A stretch of 64,000 nt of DNA from Flavipsychrobacter sp. GTDB lineage: Bacteria > Bacteroidota > Bacteroidia > Chitinophagales > Chitinophagaceae. The notes beneath the pieces are model-generated. The model was not told the origin of the DNA and did no database searches. It was given only the letters and a program-made list of their open reading frames with translations. The stretch covers positions 62,001-126,000 of the forward strand of contig JARLGY010000064.1 in NCBI GenBank assembly GCA_031292525.1, read 5' to 3'. This document shows, piece after piece, positions 8,942 through 17,757 of this stretch; position 1 is the stretch's first letter, and each line of letters opens with the position of its first letter. A program made the position numbers and the translations under genes.

Positions 8942-11164
8942 CTAATGCTTTACAAAACGCGTAGTTGTTATTTTATTGTTCATTACGGTTTTTAGCAGAT
9001 ACATTCCATTAGTAAGATCACCAATAGGTATCGTTAAAGATGTCTCTGAAGTACTTAATACTTTTACTATTTGCCCCAATGTATTTAATATCCTGATCTC
9101 TTTCATTCCTACGTTTCCAAAGTGTATAGAAATTCTAGTAGTAGCCGGATTGGGCACTAAACTTACATCAGCACAGTTAGCTATACCTGTTATACCCATA
9201 TTATTAATATCATTAAAAACAAGCTCCATCCTGTACCTCCCTTGCGATGCAGTATCAGCATTTACAGTGAATGGATAATTTACACCATTACCCAGTAACA
9301 CGTACGCATTGGCATATTTATCATGCAGGTATACGATCTTATTGTTGGGTAATGAGTATCCTGTCACTACAAGATTATAACTTAACGGCTGCACCGATCT
9401 TATACCCAGAAGCACCACTCCACCATCGGCTATACTATCTCCATCGCGTGCATCTACGTTCAGTAATACATTATCTGCCGACATAGAATATAAGTCAAAC
9501 TGAGCATTCGATATTTTATCGAGATCCCCGTTATCTCCCGCCTTTGCACTGGCTCCAGTTTTAAATTGCAGCCTCCAGGTATCCCATATGTTATTCTCGA
9601 AAAATGTAGTCAGCTCAAGCGTAGAAGCGTTATTGGTAACCTTAAACAGGTTATTTACTGGCGTACTTGCAGTTTTAGCAGATTCCGGGAAGGTAAGTGT
9701 TATATCAGATGCTGTTGGGTTGTGAGCTAGAAAAGCACCATTTACAGGTATCACGGTACTGGAAGAAACAGAAATATATTGTGACCCATTAGTCGATAAA
9801 ACACCTCCATTCTGCCCTGCCGGGTTAACTATCTCAAATGCATCAAGACTATCATAGTTAATAATGCTACTTATAGTTATCTGAGAGGGTAAAGGATTGC
9901 AAATAAGGTTCCAACCACCTGCTGGCACCGTTTCTGTAACCCCACCTGTATTTATTACACCGGTAGTAACCATACTAATGGTAGAGGGTGTATAAATGCC
10001 TCCACTACATCCTTGTCCGGTTGCACCACGTACGAATACAAGTATTCCATTGGAATGAGTACTACCCGAACTAGCAGAAGGAAAGGTGTTACTCCCTATA
10101 GCGGTCACGCCTATATATGCTGGCGTTGTTCCTGGAGTGTAATTATAAATGGAGGGATTATTGCTGGTACATGGCCCTATATTACCTGTGGTAAGTCCTG
10201 TAATATCAAAAAAACTACCGAGGGTAGCTATGTTCTGACTGGAAGTATATGGTAGTCCTAACAAACGATAACCACGTTGAGCATTTAGTTGTGTTTCTAT
10301 TACTACCTTTCCTGTTATAGTGCCATTCATTGTACCAATGCGTGCGCCAGACATCAAAACAAGACTATCATTTGTAGTGAGCGTACTCCCCGACGCTACT
10401 GATATGGCTTTACCGGCAGTTACCATTATTTTTGCGTTTACACTATGCCCGGTAATAGCAAAAGAGGTATCTGCTACTATTTTAGAGCCTGTGCCTGACA
10501 CTGTCCAGTCTGCGCTAAGTACACCAGTATTGTTATTAATTAAGTGATACGTTTTACTATTCCCAGTAAAATTGTTGGGGTGCGTACCACTCCCATCTGT
10601 ATGCCTCCCAAAAGTTGCGGTATTATTGATGTTGCCTATTGCTGCTGAATAGAACCTGGTATCATTAAAAATAAGTTCCATCCTGAAGTTACCGTGAGAC
10701 CCTGTATCCGAATTAACAGAGAAGGTATAGGTAACCCCATTGCCCAACAGCAGGTACGTGCCTGTGTACTTATCATGCAGGTATACTGCTTTGTCTGTAG
10801 GCAATGAATCCTGAGTCACTGTAATGGTATATGTATATAACGGTACAGAGGTAATACCCAAACGCACAACATCGCCGTCAGCCATACTGTCTGCATCGCG
10901 TGCGTCCACATTCAATGCTACATTATTACTCGAAAGAGAATAAATATTAAATTGTGCATTAGATATTTTAGTCAAGTCACCATTATCCCCCGATATTTCA
11001 CGTGTACCTGGCTTCATTACAAAATCCCAATCATCCCAGAACGAGCTGTTGTGTGTTACAGTAAGCACAAGCTTAGGGTACACTATTGTTTGCGCTCCAA
11101 CCTTTACAGATAATACAGATAGCAAGACAAGGCAGAACAAAACTACGCGTGATAGGCTCATCAA
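8942..11164 (-). CDS. T9SS type A sorting domain surface protein with duplicated module
   Basis: A 740-residue exported protein. It has a signal peptide (about residues 1-24, ending VGAQ) and a C-terminal Por/T9SS sorting domain (last 75 residues; VPNPATTRISIHF, LTNGMYLLK). A module of about 140 residues occurs twice, near residues 30-170 and 515-655, with shared blocks GDNGDL-KISNAQF, NVDARD, LGNGV and RMEL-FND. The central part is a low-complexity, Ser/Thr/Gly-rich beta region. Transport across the outer membrane by the type IX system and surface anchoring or release are expected. No enzymatic motif was recognised; adhesion or matrix binding is possible. It stands alone, convergent to hppD. 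Confidence 0.85.
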   Translation of the reverse strand: MMSLSRVVLFCLVLLSVLSVKVGAQTIVYPKLVLTVTHNSSFWDDWDFVMKPGTREISGDNGDLTKISNAQFNIYSLSSNNVALNVDARDADSMADGDVVRLGITSVPLYTYTITVTQDSLPTDKAVYLHDKYTGTYLLLGNGVTYTFSVNSDTGSHGNFRMELIFNDTRFYSAAIGNINNTATFGRHTDGSGTHPNNFTGNSKTYHLINNNTGVLSADWTVSGTGSKIVADTSFAITGHSVNAKIMVTAGKAISVASGSTLTTNDSLVLMSGARIGTMNGTITGKVVIETQLNAQRGYRLLGLPYTSSQNIATLGSFFDITGLTTGNIGPCTSNNPSIYNYTPGTTPAYIGVTAIGSNTFPSASSGSTHSNGILVFVRGATGQGCSGGIYTPSTISMVTTGVINTGGVTETVPAGGWNLICNPLPSQITISSIINYDSLDAFEIVNPAGQNGGVLSTNGSQYISVSSSTVIPVNGAFLAHNPTASDITLTFPESAKTASTPVNNLFKVTNNASTLELTTFFENNIWDTWRLQFKTGASAKAGDNGDLDKISNAQFDLYSMSADNVLLNVDARDGDSIADGGVVLLGIRSVQPLSYNLVVTGYSLPNNKIVYLHDKYANAYVLLGNGVNYPFTVNADTASQGRYRMELVFNDINNMGITGIANCADVSLVPNPATTRISIHFGNVGMKEIRILNTLGQIVKVLSTSETSLTIPIGDLTNGMYLLKTVMNNKITTTRFVKH

Positions 11165-11472
11165 AACTTAATTATGATAAAAATATTTTTATACATATCG
11201 TATTGTAAAGCATCAAATTTAGGTATAAAACTATTCCAGAAAATAAAATTTATAAGTTAATTTAATGATTAATCTGGTAGTAGTTGCAGGTATAAACTTA
11301 ACTCAGATCCACCCATTCTTTTTCCAATAGAATTATGCTATTTTTATTGGGTTATTTTACCTTTACCGTAAATAAAAAAAGCCGAACAAAATTTTATTTT
11401 TATTGTTTTCCTCTGTGTACTTTTAACCGTTATATTATATAGTAAGCAATAGATTATTAATTATCGTAGTGG
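11165..11472. other. AT-rich divergent intergenic region
   Basis: This stretch separates the minus-strand T9SS gene from the plus-strand response regulator. On the minus strand, an exact TAAATTTG (-7 type) element is present at 11214-11221, about 50 bases before the T9SS gene start, though no clear TTG lies at the right distance. On the plus side no convincing promoter was found. No hairpin, repeat or small gene is apparent. Confidence 0.4.
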
Positions 11473-12129
11473 ATGTTACAAGAATTTATAACAGTTGCCT
11501 ACGCCGATGACCATGCATTAGTAAGAAATGGCATCAGTAGTATTTTAAATAATATTGGCGGTATAAAAGTGGTTATTCAGGCTCGCCATGGTATAGAGCT
11601 TATATCAAAGATTCAAAATGCTTCGGAACTGCCAGATATTTGCCTTTTGGATATTAATATGCCAGAGATGGATGGTTTTGAAACCATTCTCAATTTGAAA
11701 AAAAACTGGCCACAAATGAAAATATTAGTGCTCACTGTTTTTGATTCAGATCTTTATATCACAAGGATGATAAGGTATGGAGCTAGTGGTTATTTACTAA
11801 AAAGCAGTGACCCTGAAGAGCTAAAAGCCGCTTTAATCAGTGCGTATAAGTCAGGCTACTATTATGCCGACGCTAATACCAATGAATTGATGGAGCAAGT
11901 AAAAAATAAAGAAATTGAGATGCCAGTTGTTTCTGATGGGGAGGCCTTATTTTTAAAATACATATGCACAGAAAAAAGCTATGTAACTATTGCTGAAACT
12001 TTAGATACATCACTTGAAACTATAAATAGATACCGGGATAGTATTTATCAGAAATTTGAAATGAATAACCGAACCAATCTTGCTTTATTAGCGATGCAAC
12101 TCGGAAAAGCCGAAATTGAAACAAAGTAA
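11473..12129 (+). CDS. NarL/LuxR-type response regulator
   Basis: Two-component transcriptional regulator of 218 residues. The N-terminal receiver domain has the acidic pair in ADDHALV, the phosphoacceptor Asp60 in CLLDINMPEMDGF, and the conserved Lys in GYLLKSSD. The C-terminal part (about 150-210) is a LuxR-type helix-turn-helix, with IAETLDTSLETINRYRDSIYQK as the recognition region. It opens a four-gene run that also encodes a lipoprotein, a membrane protein and the probable partner kinase at 13371. Confidence 0.9.
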   Translation: MLQEFITVAYADDHALVRNGISSILNNIGGIKVVIQARHGIELISKIQNASELPDICLLDINMPEMDGFETILNLKKNWPQMKILVLTVFDSDLYITRMIRYGASGYLLKSSDPEELKAALISAYKSGYYYADANTNELMEQVKNKEIEMPVVSDGEALFLKYICTEKSYVTIAETLDTSLETINRYRDSIYQKFEMNNRTNLALLAMQLGKAEIETK

Positions 12130-12166
12130 AAAGTAGTTTTGAACTCTCTCTCAAAAATCAATACTT

Positions 12167-12721
12167 ATGAAAAAGTCACAATGGTTATCTATTGTTATTA
12201 CATGCATTGGCTTCATAACATCATGTTGTCAACCTACCCCACCGGCAAGCTGCTCCGCGCAAGCCGACTATCAGAAAAAGCATATAGGTACAGGACACAG
12301 ACCTGGTAATGGTGCAGGAAGCTCTGCGTTCATCCCAATGGATTCTGCAAATAAAATGATAGGCAGTTACCTGGCAAGTGTAAATGCACCCGCTACCGAT
12401 ACGGCCTTAGACTGTGTTATTGTAGATGCAGATATGCTAAGATCTTATCTCAACGACACATGCAACGGTAAAATAAAAAATGTAAAATTTATGCTTGCAC
12501 ATACGCTTAATTATATCAATACAGGTCATGGGGGACAATATGCTGGTTACAAGCCAAATGCGCTTACAATAATCGTATCGGGCTATGATGCCACAGGAAA
12601 TTATATTTTAGCAGCAGGTAATACAGTACTGGACCAAGGTCAAGCATGTCCAGTTTCTTGCCCTATTTCCGGCAATGCAACAAACAATATTGTAATAAAT
12701 GCATCACAAAGCCCAAAGTGA
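12167..12721 (+). CDS. uncharacterised lipoprotein of a two-component cassette
   Basis: A 184-residue probable lipoprotein. The first 20 residues form a signal peptide ending in ITSCCQ, with a lipobox cysteine. The mature part has no recognised domain but shows ordered conserved-looking blocks (MIGSYLASV, VDADMLRSYL, VKFMLAHTL, NALTIIVSGYD) and four further cysteines, including a CPVSC pair near the end. It lies between the response regulator and a membrane protein, 37 bases after the former and overlapping the latter by 4 bases if that gene starts at GTG 12718. A periplasmic sensing role is inference from the neighbourhood. Confidence 0.65.
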   Translation: MKKSQWLSIVITCIGFITSCCQPTPPASCSAQADYQKKHIGTGHRPGNGAGSSAFIPMDSANKMIGSYLASVNAPATDTALDCVIVDADMLRSYLNDTCNGKIKNVKFMLAHTLNYINTGHGGQYAGYKPNALTIIVSGYDATGNYILAAGNTVLDQGQACPVSCPISGNATNNIVINASQSPK

Positions 12722-13377
12722 GGTTTACCTACCTTTTAATGTACTGCAGCGATTTCCTCCTATGGCCTATTGCGGCAATTGCAGTTAGTAGATATAACAT
12801 ATTAGATCAGGCAGCAAAAATCATTTGCTGCCTCACTGTGCTTACATGTTTTACAGAAACAATAGCTCTATACTATTCTCATTTTTATCATTTCAATATG
12901 CCTGTCTATGCGGTTTTTAACATCATACAGATGGCACTTATATGTGTTTATTTTAATTATTCTATAGATATATTTTATAAAAAAAACTTGGGGTATCACT
13001 TTGCATGCATATCAATAATATTAGGAATACTAAACCTTATATATCTCCAGCCTATAAATTCATTCAATAGCTATTATCTAGTATTTGAAAGTCTTGGTAT
13101 TATTTCCATGTCATTATTTTCATTTTTCCGTTTGCTATTGATGCATGAGCAACTAAGAATAAAATATTATATTCATTTCTGGATACCTGTTTGTTTTGTC
13201 TTCTTTTGGAGCGTTACGTTCTTAAGTTGGTCGCTGCATGACTACATTGTTCTCTTTCATGCAAGTCCGCTAAATATCCTGATACTTGAGGCGCTTACGG
13301 TCATCGCGGAAATTATCACATATAGCGCAATTGGCTTTTTATTTTACTATTATCCAAAAATGCGAGAAAAATGTTGA
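12718..13377 (+). CDS. polytopic membrane protein of a two-component cassette
   Basis: About 219 residues with roughly seven hydrophobic segments and few soluble residues, ending in a short basic tail (YYYPKMREKC). The open frame extends upstream to 12646, but that would overlap the lipoprotein gene by 76 bases and start with a non-membrane stretch. GTG 12718 gives a GTGA overlap with the lipoprotein stop and is preferred; ATG 12739 is another choice. It overlaps the kinase gene by 7 bases, so coupled translation is likely. The kinase has only one membrane segment, so this protein may serve as its sensor or partner; that is inference. Confidence 0.6.
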   Translation: MRFTYLLMYCSDFLLWPIAAIAVSRYNILDQAAKIICCLTVLTCFTETIALYYSHFYHFNMPVYAVFNIIQMALICVYFNYSIDIFYKKNLGYHFACISIILGILNLIYLQPINSFNSYYLVFESLGIISMSLFSFFRLLLMHEQLRIKYYIHFWIPVCFVFFWSVTFLSWSLHDYIVLFHASPLNILILEALTVIAEIITYSAIGFLFYYYPKMREKC

Positions 13378-14195
13378 CTGATAAGTATATAGTGCTCGTA
13401 TTTATTGGTGGTACCGTAATTTTTGTATTATTCGTTTTCTTTCTGATAGCATATCTGCTGGTGCAAAAAAACAAACAGAATGTTTTTCACTTGGAAAAAC
13501 AACGTATGATATATGATCACCAGAATAAATTGCTCAATACCAAACTGGAGGAGCAGGAACTGGTGATGGAGCAAATATCCAAGGAGATACATGACAACCT
13601 GGGGCAAGTGCTCAGCTTCCTGAAAATGAATACGGGCATGATCAGGAAAATGGCAGTTACTGAACAACAGGAAGCTTTGGTGGATAAGCACGCAGAATTA
13701 CTTACCCAACTAATAAAAGATATTCGGAACATAAGCCATACACTTAATAGTGATTATATTAAAGGTAAAGGGCTGCATGAAATATTAAAATCTGAGTTCG
13801 AATATTTGAATGCGACAAGAGATATTAAATGCAACGTAGAAGTCATCGGTTCCCAGAATCTGGTAAGTCCTGAAAAGCAACTTATCATATACAGGATTGC
13901 ACAAGAGGCAGTACACAACACCGTAAAACATGCCAAAGCAACCGAGATTTCAATTATTCTTAATTTTGATGCTGAAGGGCTAACTATGACAGTCAAAGAC
14001 AATGGCGTTGGCTTTGAGAAAGAAAAAATATTTTCGTTTGACGGGATTGGATTTATAAATATGTTTAATCGGGCAAAACACCTTAATGGACATCTGGATA
14101 TACAATCGGAGCAAGGCAAAGGGTGCGCCATTACACTCACCGCTAATTATTCTGACGATAAAACCAATCTCGAACGGGAAGATTTTTCACATTAG
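13371..14195 (+). CDS. sensor histidine kinase, NarX/DegS-like (HisKA_3)
   Basis: A 274-residue membrane kinase. One N-terminal membrane segment (about residues 7-31) is followed by a coiled linker, the HisKA_3 dimerisation helix with the phospho-accepting His74 in SKEIHDNLGQVLS, and a HATPase domain with QEAVHNTVKHAKA (N box), VKDNGVGF (G1) and GIGFINMFNRA. There is no recognisable input domain, so sensing may rest on the neighbouring membrane protein or lipoprotein. The NarL-type regulator at 11473 is the natural phosphotransfer partner. Confidence 0.88.
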   Translation: MLTDKYIVLVFIGGTVIFVLFVFFLIAYLLVQKNKQNVFHLEKQRMIYDHQNKLLNTKLEEQELVMEQISKEIHDNLGQVLSFLKMNTGMIRKMAVTEQQEALVDKHAELLTQLIKDIRNISHTLNSDYIKGKGLHEILKSEFEYLNATRDIKCNVEVIGSQNLVSPEKQLIIYRIAQEAVHNTVKHAKATEISIILNFDAEGLTMTVKDNGVGFEKEKIFSFDGIGFINMFNRAKHLNGHLDIQSEQGKGCAITLTANYSDDKTNLEREDFSH

Positions 14196-14338
14196 CATTG
14201 TGCCTAGGGCAACGGAGAAATAGCAACTTAAATTTTATACACCTATAAAAACAATTTTACAAGCAAACGATAACTATATCCACCATTCTTCTAGGGACAC
14301 AAATTTCATGTTGCCTATGTCACAAATCCCAACGAGTT

Positions 14339-14791
14339 CTAGGCCATAACAGTAATGCCACTCAGGTCAAGCTCCATACCTTTTAAGGCATAAAAAATGT
14401 TTTGCAGCTGGTGCAGGTATTTGCAGGTGTAATGAAATTCTTTCTGGTCTTCAATATAAATGACCGCCCCTTCAGAATACATAAAAGTGTAGTTACCTAC
14501 TTCATTGCTAACGTCCAATCTTGACTGTACAAAACCTGCTTGAGCAACAATGGCAGAGGTAAGTACAACAGGTTCTAACTCTGCCAGGCTTCTGAAAACA
14601 ATACCTTTCGGTATGGGGCCGTCTTCAAAAAATTCTACCCGGTGGTCTATATTGGGCGATATATAACCAATTTTATCTGGCAGTATAGCCGCTATTTCTA
14701 TGTGGAGAGCAGGCAGCGTTATTGCCGCATCTTTAAGCGCTGGATTCCAGCAAATAATGTTGCCTAACCTGTATTCTGATGGATTAATCAT
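14339..14791 (-). CDS. conserved hypothetical protein
   Basis: A 150-residue soluble protein without signal peptide or membrane segment. The N terminus (INPSEYRLGNIICW) and C terminus (YLHQLQNIFYALKGMEL) resemble a family of small Bacteroidota proteins of unknown function that also occur in phage genomes; this is from memory of the pattern. It stands alone, convergent with the kinase gene and divergent from the GH39 gene. A -7 like TACCTTTA lies just upstream on the minus strand. Confidence 0.55.
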   Translation of the reverse strand: MINPSEYRLGNIICWNPALKDAAITLPALHIEIAAILPDKIGYISPNIDHRVEFFEDGPIPKGIVFRSLAELEPVVLTSAIVAQAGFVQSRLDVSNEVGNYTFMYSEGAVIYIEDQKEFHYTCKYLHQLQNIFYALKGMELDLSGITVMA

Positions 14792-14852
14792 AGCTGTTTA
14801 AAGGTATAACAATATAACAGGAATTAAAACAAAACCATTGCAGTACAAGTAG

Positions 14853-14882
14853 TTGCAACAGAATGGCACGATTTTATACTTG
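14853..14882 (+). promoter_or_regulatory. candidate promoter of the GH39 gene
   Basis: TTG at 14853-14855 and TATACTTG at 14875-14882 are separated by 19 bases, one mismatch from the Bacteroidota TTG-N19-TAnnTTTG pattern, and lie 20 bases before the start at 14903. Confidence 0.5.
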
Positions 14883-14902
14883 CCGTAAATATATACTTAC
14901 CC

Positions 14903-16345
14903 ATGGATAAAAACCTTGTTGGTTTTCAGTGCGACCTCACCGGCAGCACAACACCTTTTCCTCATTTCTGGGAGCACACTGTGGGTAGCGACCACGCACT
15001 TATGGCCTTGCGTGCCGACTGGCAAAGAGATCTGAAACGTTGCCACGATGAACTTGGTTTTAAATATGTGCGATTCCATGGAATACTAGACGATGATATG
15101 GGTACGTTGATGATGGAAAATGATCAACTAGTATATTCATTTTTTAATGCCGACCAAATATTCGATTACTTACTATCTATAGGAATGAAGCCGTTTGTTG
15201 AGTTATCATTTATGCCCTCAACCTTGTCTTCTGGCAGTGATGTTGTTTTCAAATACAAAGGATACATTACCCCTCCACGTAATATCAATGCATGGAATAC
15301 ACTTATCAGCAAGCTTGTTACCCATTGGGTAGATAGGTATGGCATAGGGGAAGTAAGCCAATGGATGTTTGAGGTTTGGAATGAACCCAACCTGGATGCT
15401 TTTTGGAAGGGCACACAAGCACAGTATTTCGATTTGTATCTTAACACTGCTAATACCATAAAAAAAGTAAACAACACACTTCAAGTTGGTGGACCCGCTA
15501 CAGCAGATAATGATTGGATAACTGCTTTTTTAGACTTTTGTGAAAAGAATAATGCAGCCGTTGACTTTGTATCTACCCACCACTACCCTACCGATTCTTT
15601 TGGCAAACCAGGCGATGATACAATAACACAGCTAGCTGAAAGCACACGAAGTGCATTGCAAAAAGAAGCAGGCATTGCAAAAGCAGAGGCCAGAGACAAG
15701 CCGTTATACTACACAGAATGGTGTACATCATCTAATCCTTTTGACTCGATGCACGACCAACCATATGCCGCAGCATTTGTAACCAAAACAGTAATAGAAG
15801 CACAAGGCCTGGTAAACGGTTACAGCTACTGGACGTTTTCAGATATCTTCGAGGAAAATTACTTTTCGTCTGTTCCTTTTCACGGAGGTTTCGGATTGAT
15901 GAATATATATGGGATTCCTAAACCCTCCTATAGAGCTTTTGAACTTCTGCATCAATGTGGCGATACGCAACTAACAGTTGAGGGGAAGCACGAAACTATT
16001 GATGTTTGGCTATTTAAAAAAAACAATACTTTCAACATCGTAAGTACTAACTGGGCGTTGCCAAGGCATAACATACAAACAGAGAAAGTACGTATCAAAC
16101 TGCTGAATGCGGGCAATATAAAAAACAGCAGGGTAACGTATATAGATGATAACAACAGTAACGCACCAAAAGAATGGGAAAATATGGGTAGCCCAGATAG
16201 CCTGTTACCCAAAGAAGTGGAGCTATTGGAAGCAAAATCTAACCTTGTTGCCGCTCCCATTGAAATAACTACTGAAGATGGCATAGACTATTTAGAACTA
16301 ACACTATTACCACAGGCAACCGCCTGCATCACTTTTGAAATATGA
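14903..16345 (+). CDS. glycoside hydrolase family 39, beta-xylosidase-like
   Basis: A 480-residue enzyme with a retaining (alpha/beta)8 barrel followed by a beta-rich C-terminal domain. The acid/base residue is probably Glu161 in MFEVWNEPNLDAFW, and the nucleophile Glu272 in YYTEWCTSSNP; both match GH39 (xylosidase or iduronidase) pattern. There is no signal peptide, so it should act in the cytoplasm on oligosaccharides taken up by the cell. Its stop overlaps the next gene's start (ATGA), so the two enzymes are made together. The exact sugar preference cannot be set from sequence. Confidence 0.85.
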   Translation: MDKNLVGFQCDLTGSTTPFPHFWEHTVGSDHALMALRADWQRDLKRCHDELGFKYVRFHGILDDDMGTLMMENDQLVYSFFNADQIFDYLLSIGMKPFVELSFMPSTLSSGSDVVFKYKGYITPPRNINAWNTLISKLVTHWVDRYGIGEVSQWMFEVWNEPNLDAFWKGTQAQYFDLYLNTANTIKKVNNTLQVGGPATADNDWITAFLDFCEKNNAAVDFVSTHHYPTDSFGKPGDDTITQLAESTRSALQKEAGIAKAEARDKPLYYTEWCTSSNPFDSMHDQPYAAAFVTKTVIEAQGLVNGYSYWTFSDIFEENYFSSVPFHGGFGLMNIYGIPKPSYRAFELLHQCGDTQLTVEGKHETIDVWLFKKNNTFNIVSTNWALPRHNIQTEKVRIKLLNAGNIKNSRVTYIDDNNSNAPKEWENMGSPDSLLPKEVELLEAKSNLVAAPIEITTEDGIDYLELTLLPQATACITFEI

Positions 16346-17694
16346 GTAAAGAAACACGCTATAAGAATATGGCCGGTGCAGGCAATGCGGGCACAGACCA
16401 GGAGATGCTAACTGAACTGCAACATGAAAGTATTAATTATTTCTTTCAGCAGGCCAATCCTGCTAATGGACTTATTGCAGACAAAACAGATATTGATTCA
16501 CCCGCGAGTATTGCTGTGGTAGGCATTGCGCTGAGCTGCTACATAGTGGCAGACAAACAAGGCTACCTTACCCGGCCTGAAGCTGCTAAGAAGACGCTGA
16601 CCACATTACGTTTTTTCAGGGATGCACCACAGGGCACCGGCCCATACGATACAGGGTACAAGGGCTTCTATTACCACTACCTGCATATGGAGACCGGCCA
16701 AAGAGTGTGGGAAAGTGAACTTTCTACTATCGATACAGCATTACTAATTGTCGGTGCACTCACCTCACGTGCCTACTTTGACCAGCAGAATGATGTGGAA
16801 ACTGAAATAAGGGAAATTGCTGATGACTTGTACCGTCGCGTAGATTGGCAATGGGCATTGAATGGTGGCAGTACAATTAGTCATGGCTGGAAACCAGAAA
16901 GTGGATTTATCAACTACCACTGGAATACCGGCTATAGCGAGGCCATGATCCTGTATATACTGGCCATGGGGTCGCCTACCTACCCCATTAGCGAAACAGG
17001 TTACAAGGAGTGGACATCTACGTTTGAATGGAAGGAGTTATACGGCATTCATCATTTATATGCAGCGCCATTATTCATACATCAGCTATCGCACCTATGG
17101 ATAGACTTTAGGGGAATACATGATGACTTTAACCGGAAGGTAGGTATAGATTATTTTGAGAATAGCAGGCGTGCCGTACATATACAGCAACAGTACGCCA
17201 TTGAAAATCCGCTTGGGTTTAAAGGGTATGGAAAAACCTGCTGGGGACTTTCTGCCAGCGATGGACCCGGCCCAGCCAAGCTCATTGTGGATGGCAAGCA
17301 GGTTACCTTTTATAACTACATTGCCCGCGGTATCAACTGGACCGACGATGGAACATTATCCCCCTGGGCAGTAGCTGCCTCATTGCCTTTTGCACCAGAG
17401 CTGGTATTAGAATCCTTACGCTATGGCATAGAGAACCTCAACACAATAAAAGGGGACTCCGGTTTACACGCCAGTTTTAACCCTACTTTCCCCGACAAGA
17501 CAGATAAGCTGAAAGGATGGGTGTCACCATTACAGTTCGGGCTTAACCAGGGACCGGTGGTCTTGATGCTGGAGAACTACCACACAGGGCTGATATGGGA
17601 TGTAGTAAAGAAATGTCCTTATATAACGAAAGGGTTGCTGCGAGCAGGTTTCGGCGGGGGCTGGCTTGACGGCAAAAAAGAAGATAATGAATAG
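16342..17694 (+). CDS. glucoamylase-like domain protein (GH144/GH162-type)
   Basis: A 450-residue (alpha/alpha)6-type protein with the glycoamylase-like domain (PF10091 pattern). Characteristic stretches are the opening DKTDIDSPASIAVVGIALSCY region, SELSTIDTALLIVGAL, GWKPESGFINYHWNTGYSEAM, LYGIHHLYAAPLFIHQLSHLWID and the late GLNQGPVVLMLENYHTGLIW. Characterised relatives include beta-1,2-glucan hydrolases and other exo-acting enzymes. There is no signal peptide. It overlaps the GH39 gene by 4 bases, which suggests sequential action on one imported substrate. Confidence 0.82.
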   Translation: MSKETRYKNMAGAGNAGTDQEMLTELQHESINYFFQQANPANGLIADKTDIDSPASIAVVGIALSCYIVADKQGYLTRPEAAKKTLTTLRFFRDAPQGTGPYDTGYKGFYYHYLHMETGQRVWESELSTIDTALLIVGALTSRAYFDQQNDVETEIREIADDLYRRVDWQWALNGGSTISHGWKPESGFINYHWNTGYSEAMILYILAMGSPTYPISETGYKEWTSTFEWKELYGIHHLYAAPLFIHQLSHLWIDFRGIHDDFNRKVGIDYFENSRRAVHIQQQYAIENPLGFKGYGKTCWGLSASDGPGPAKLIVDGKQVTFYNYIARGINWTDDGTLSPWAVAASLPFAPELVLESLRYGIENLNTIKGDSGLHASFNPTFPDKTDKLKGWVSPLQFGLNQGPVVLMLENYHTGLIWDVVKKCPYITKGLLRAGFGGGWLDGKKEDNE

Positions 17695-17757
17695 CCCACA
17701 CTAATAATAGGTTTTAAACTATTGTTACGCAAAGCATAAGCTTGCATATTGTATACT

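Noticed and set aside
12646-12717. Upstream extension of the 12718 membrane protein
   Set aside because: It overlaps the lipoprotein gene by 76 bases and adds a non-membrane, cysteine-rich stretch; GTG 12718 gives a normal GTGA overlap.
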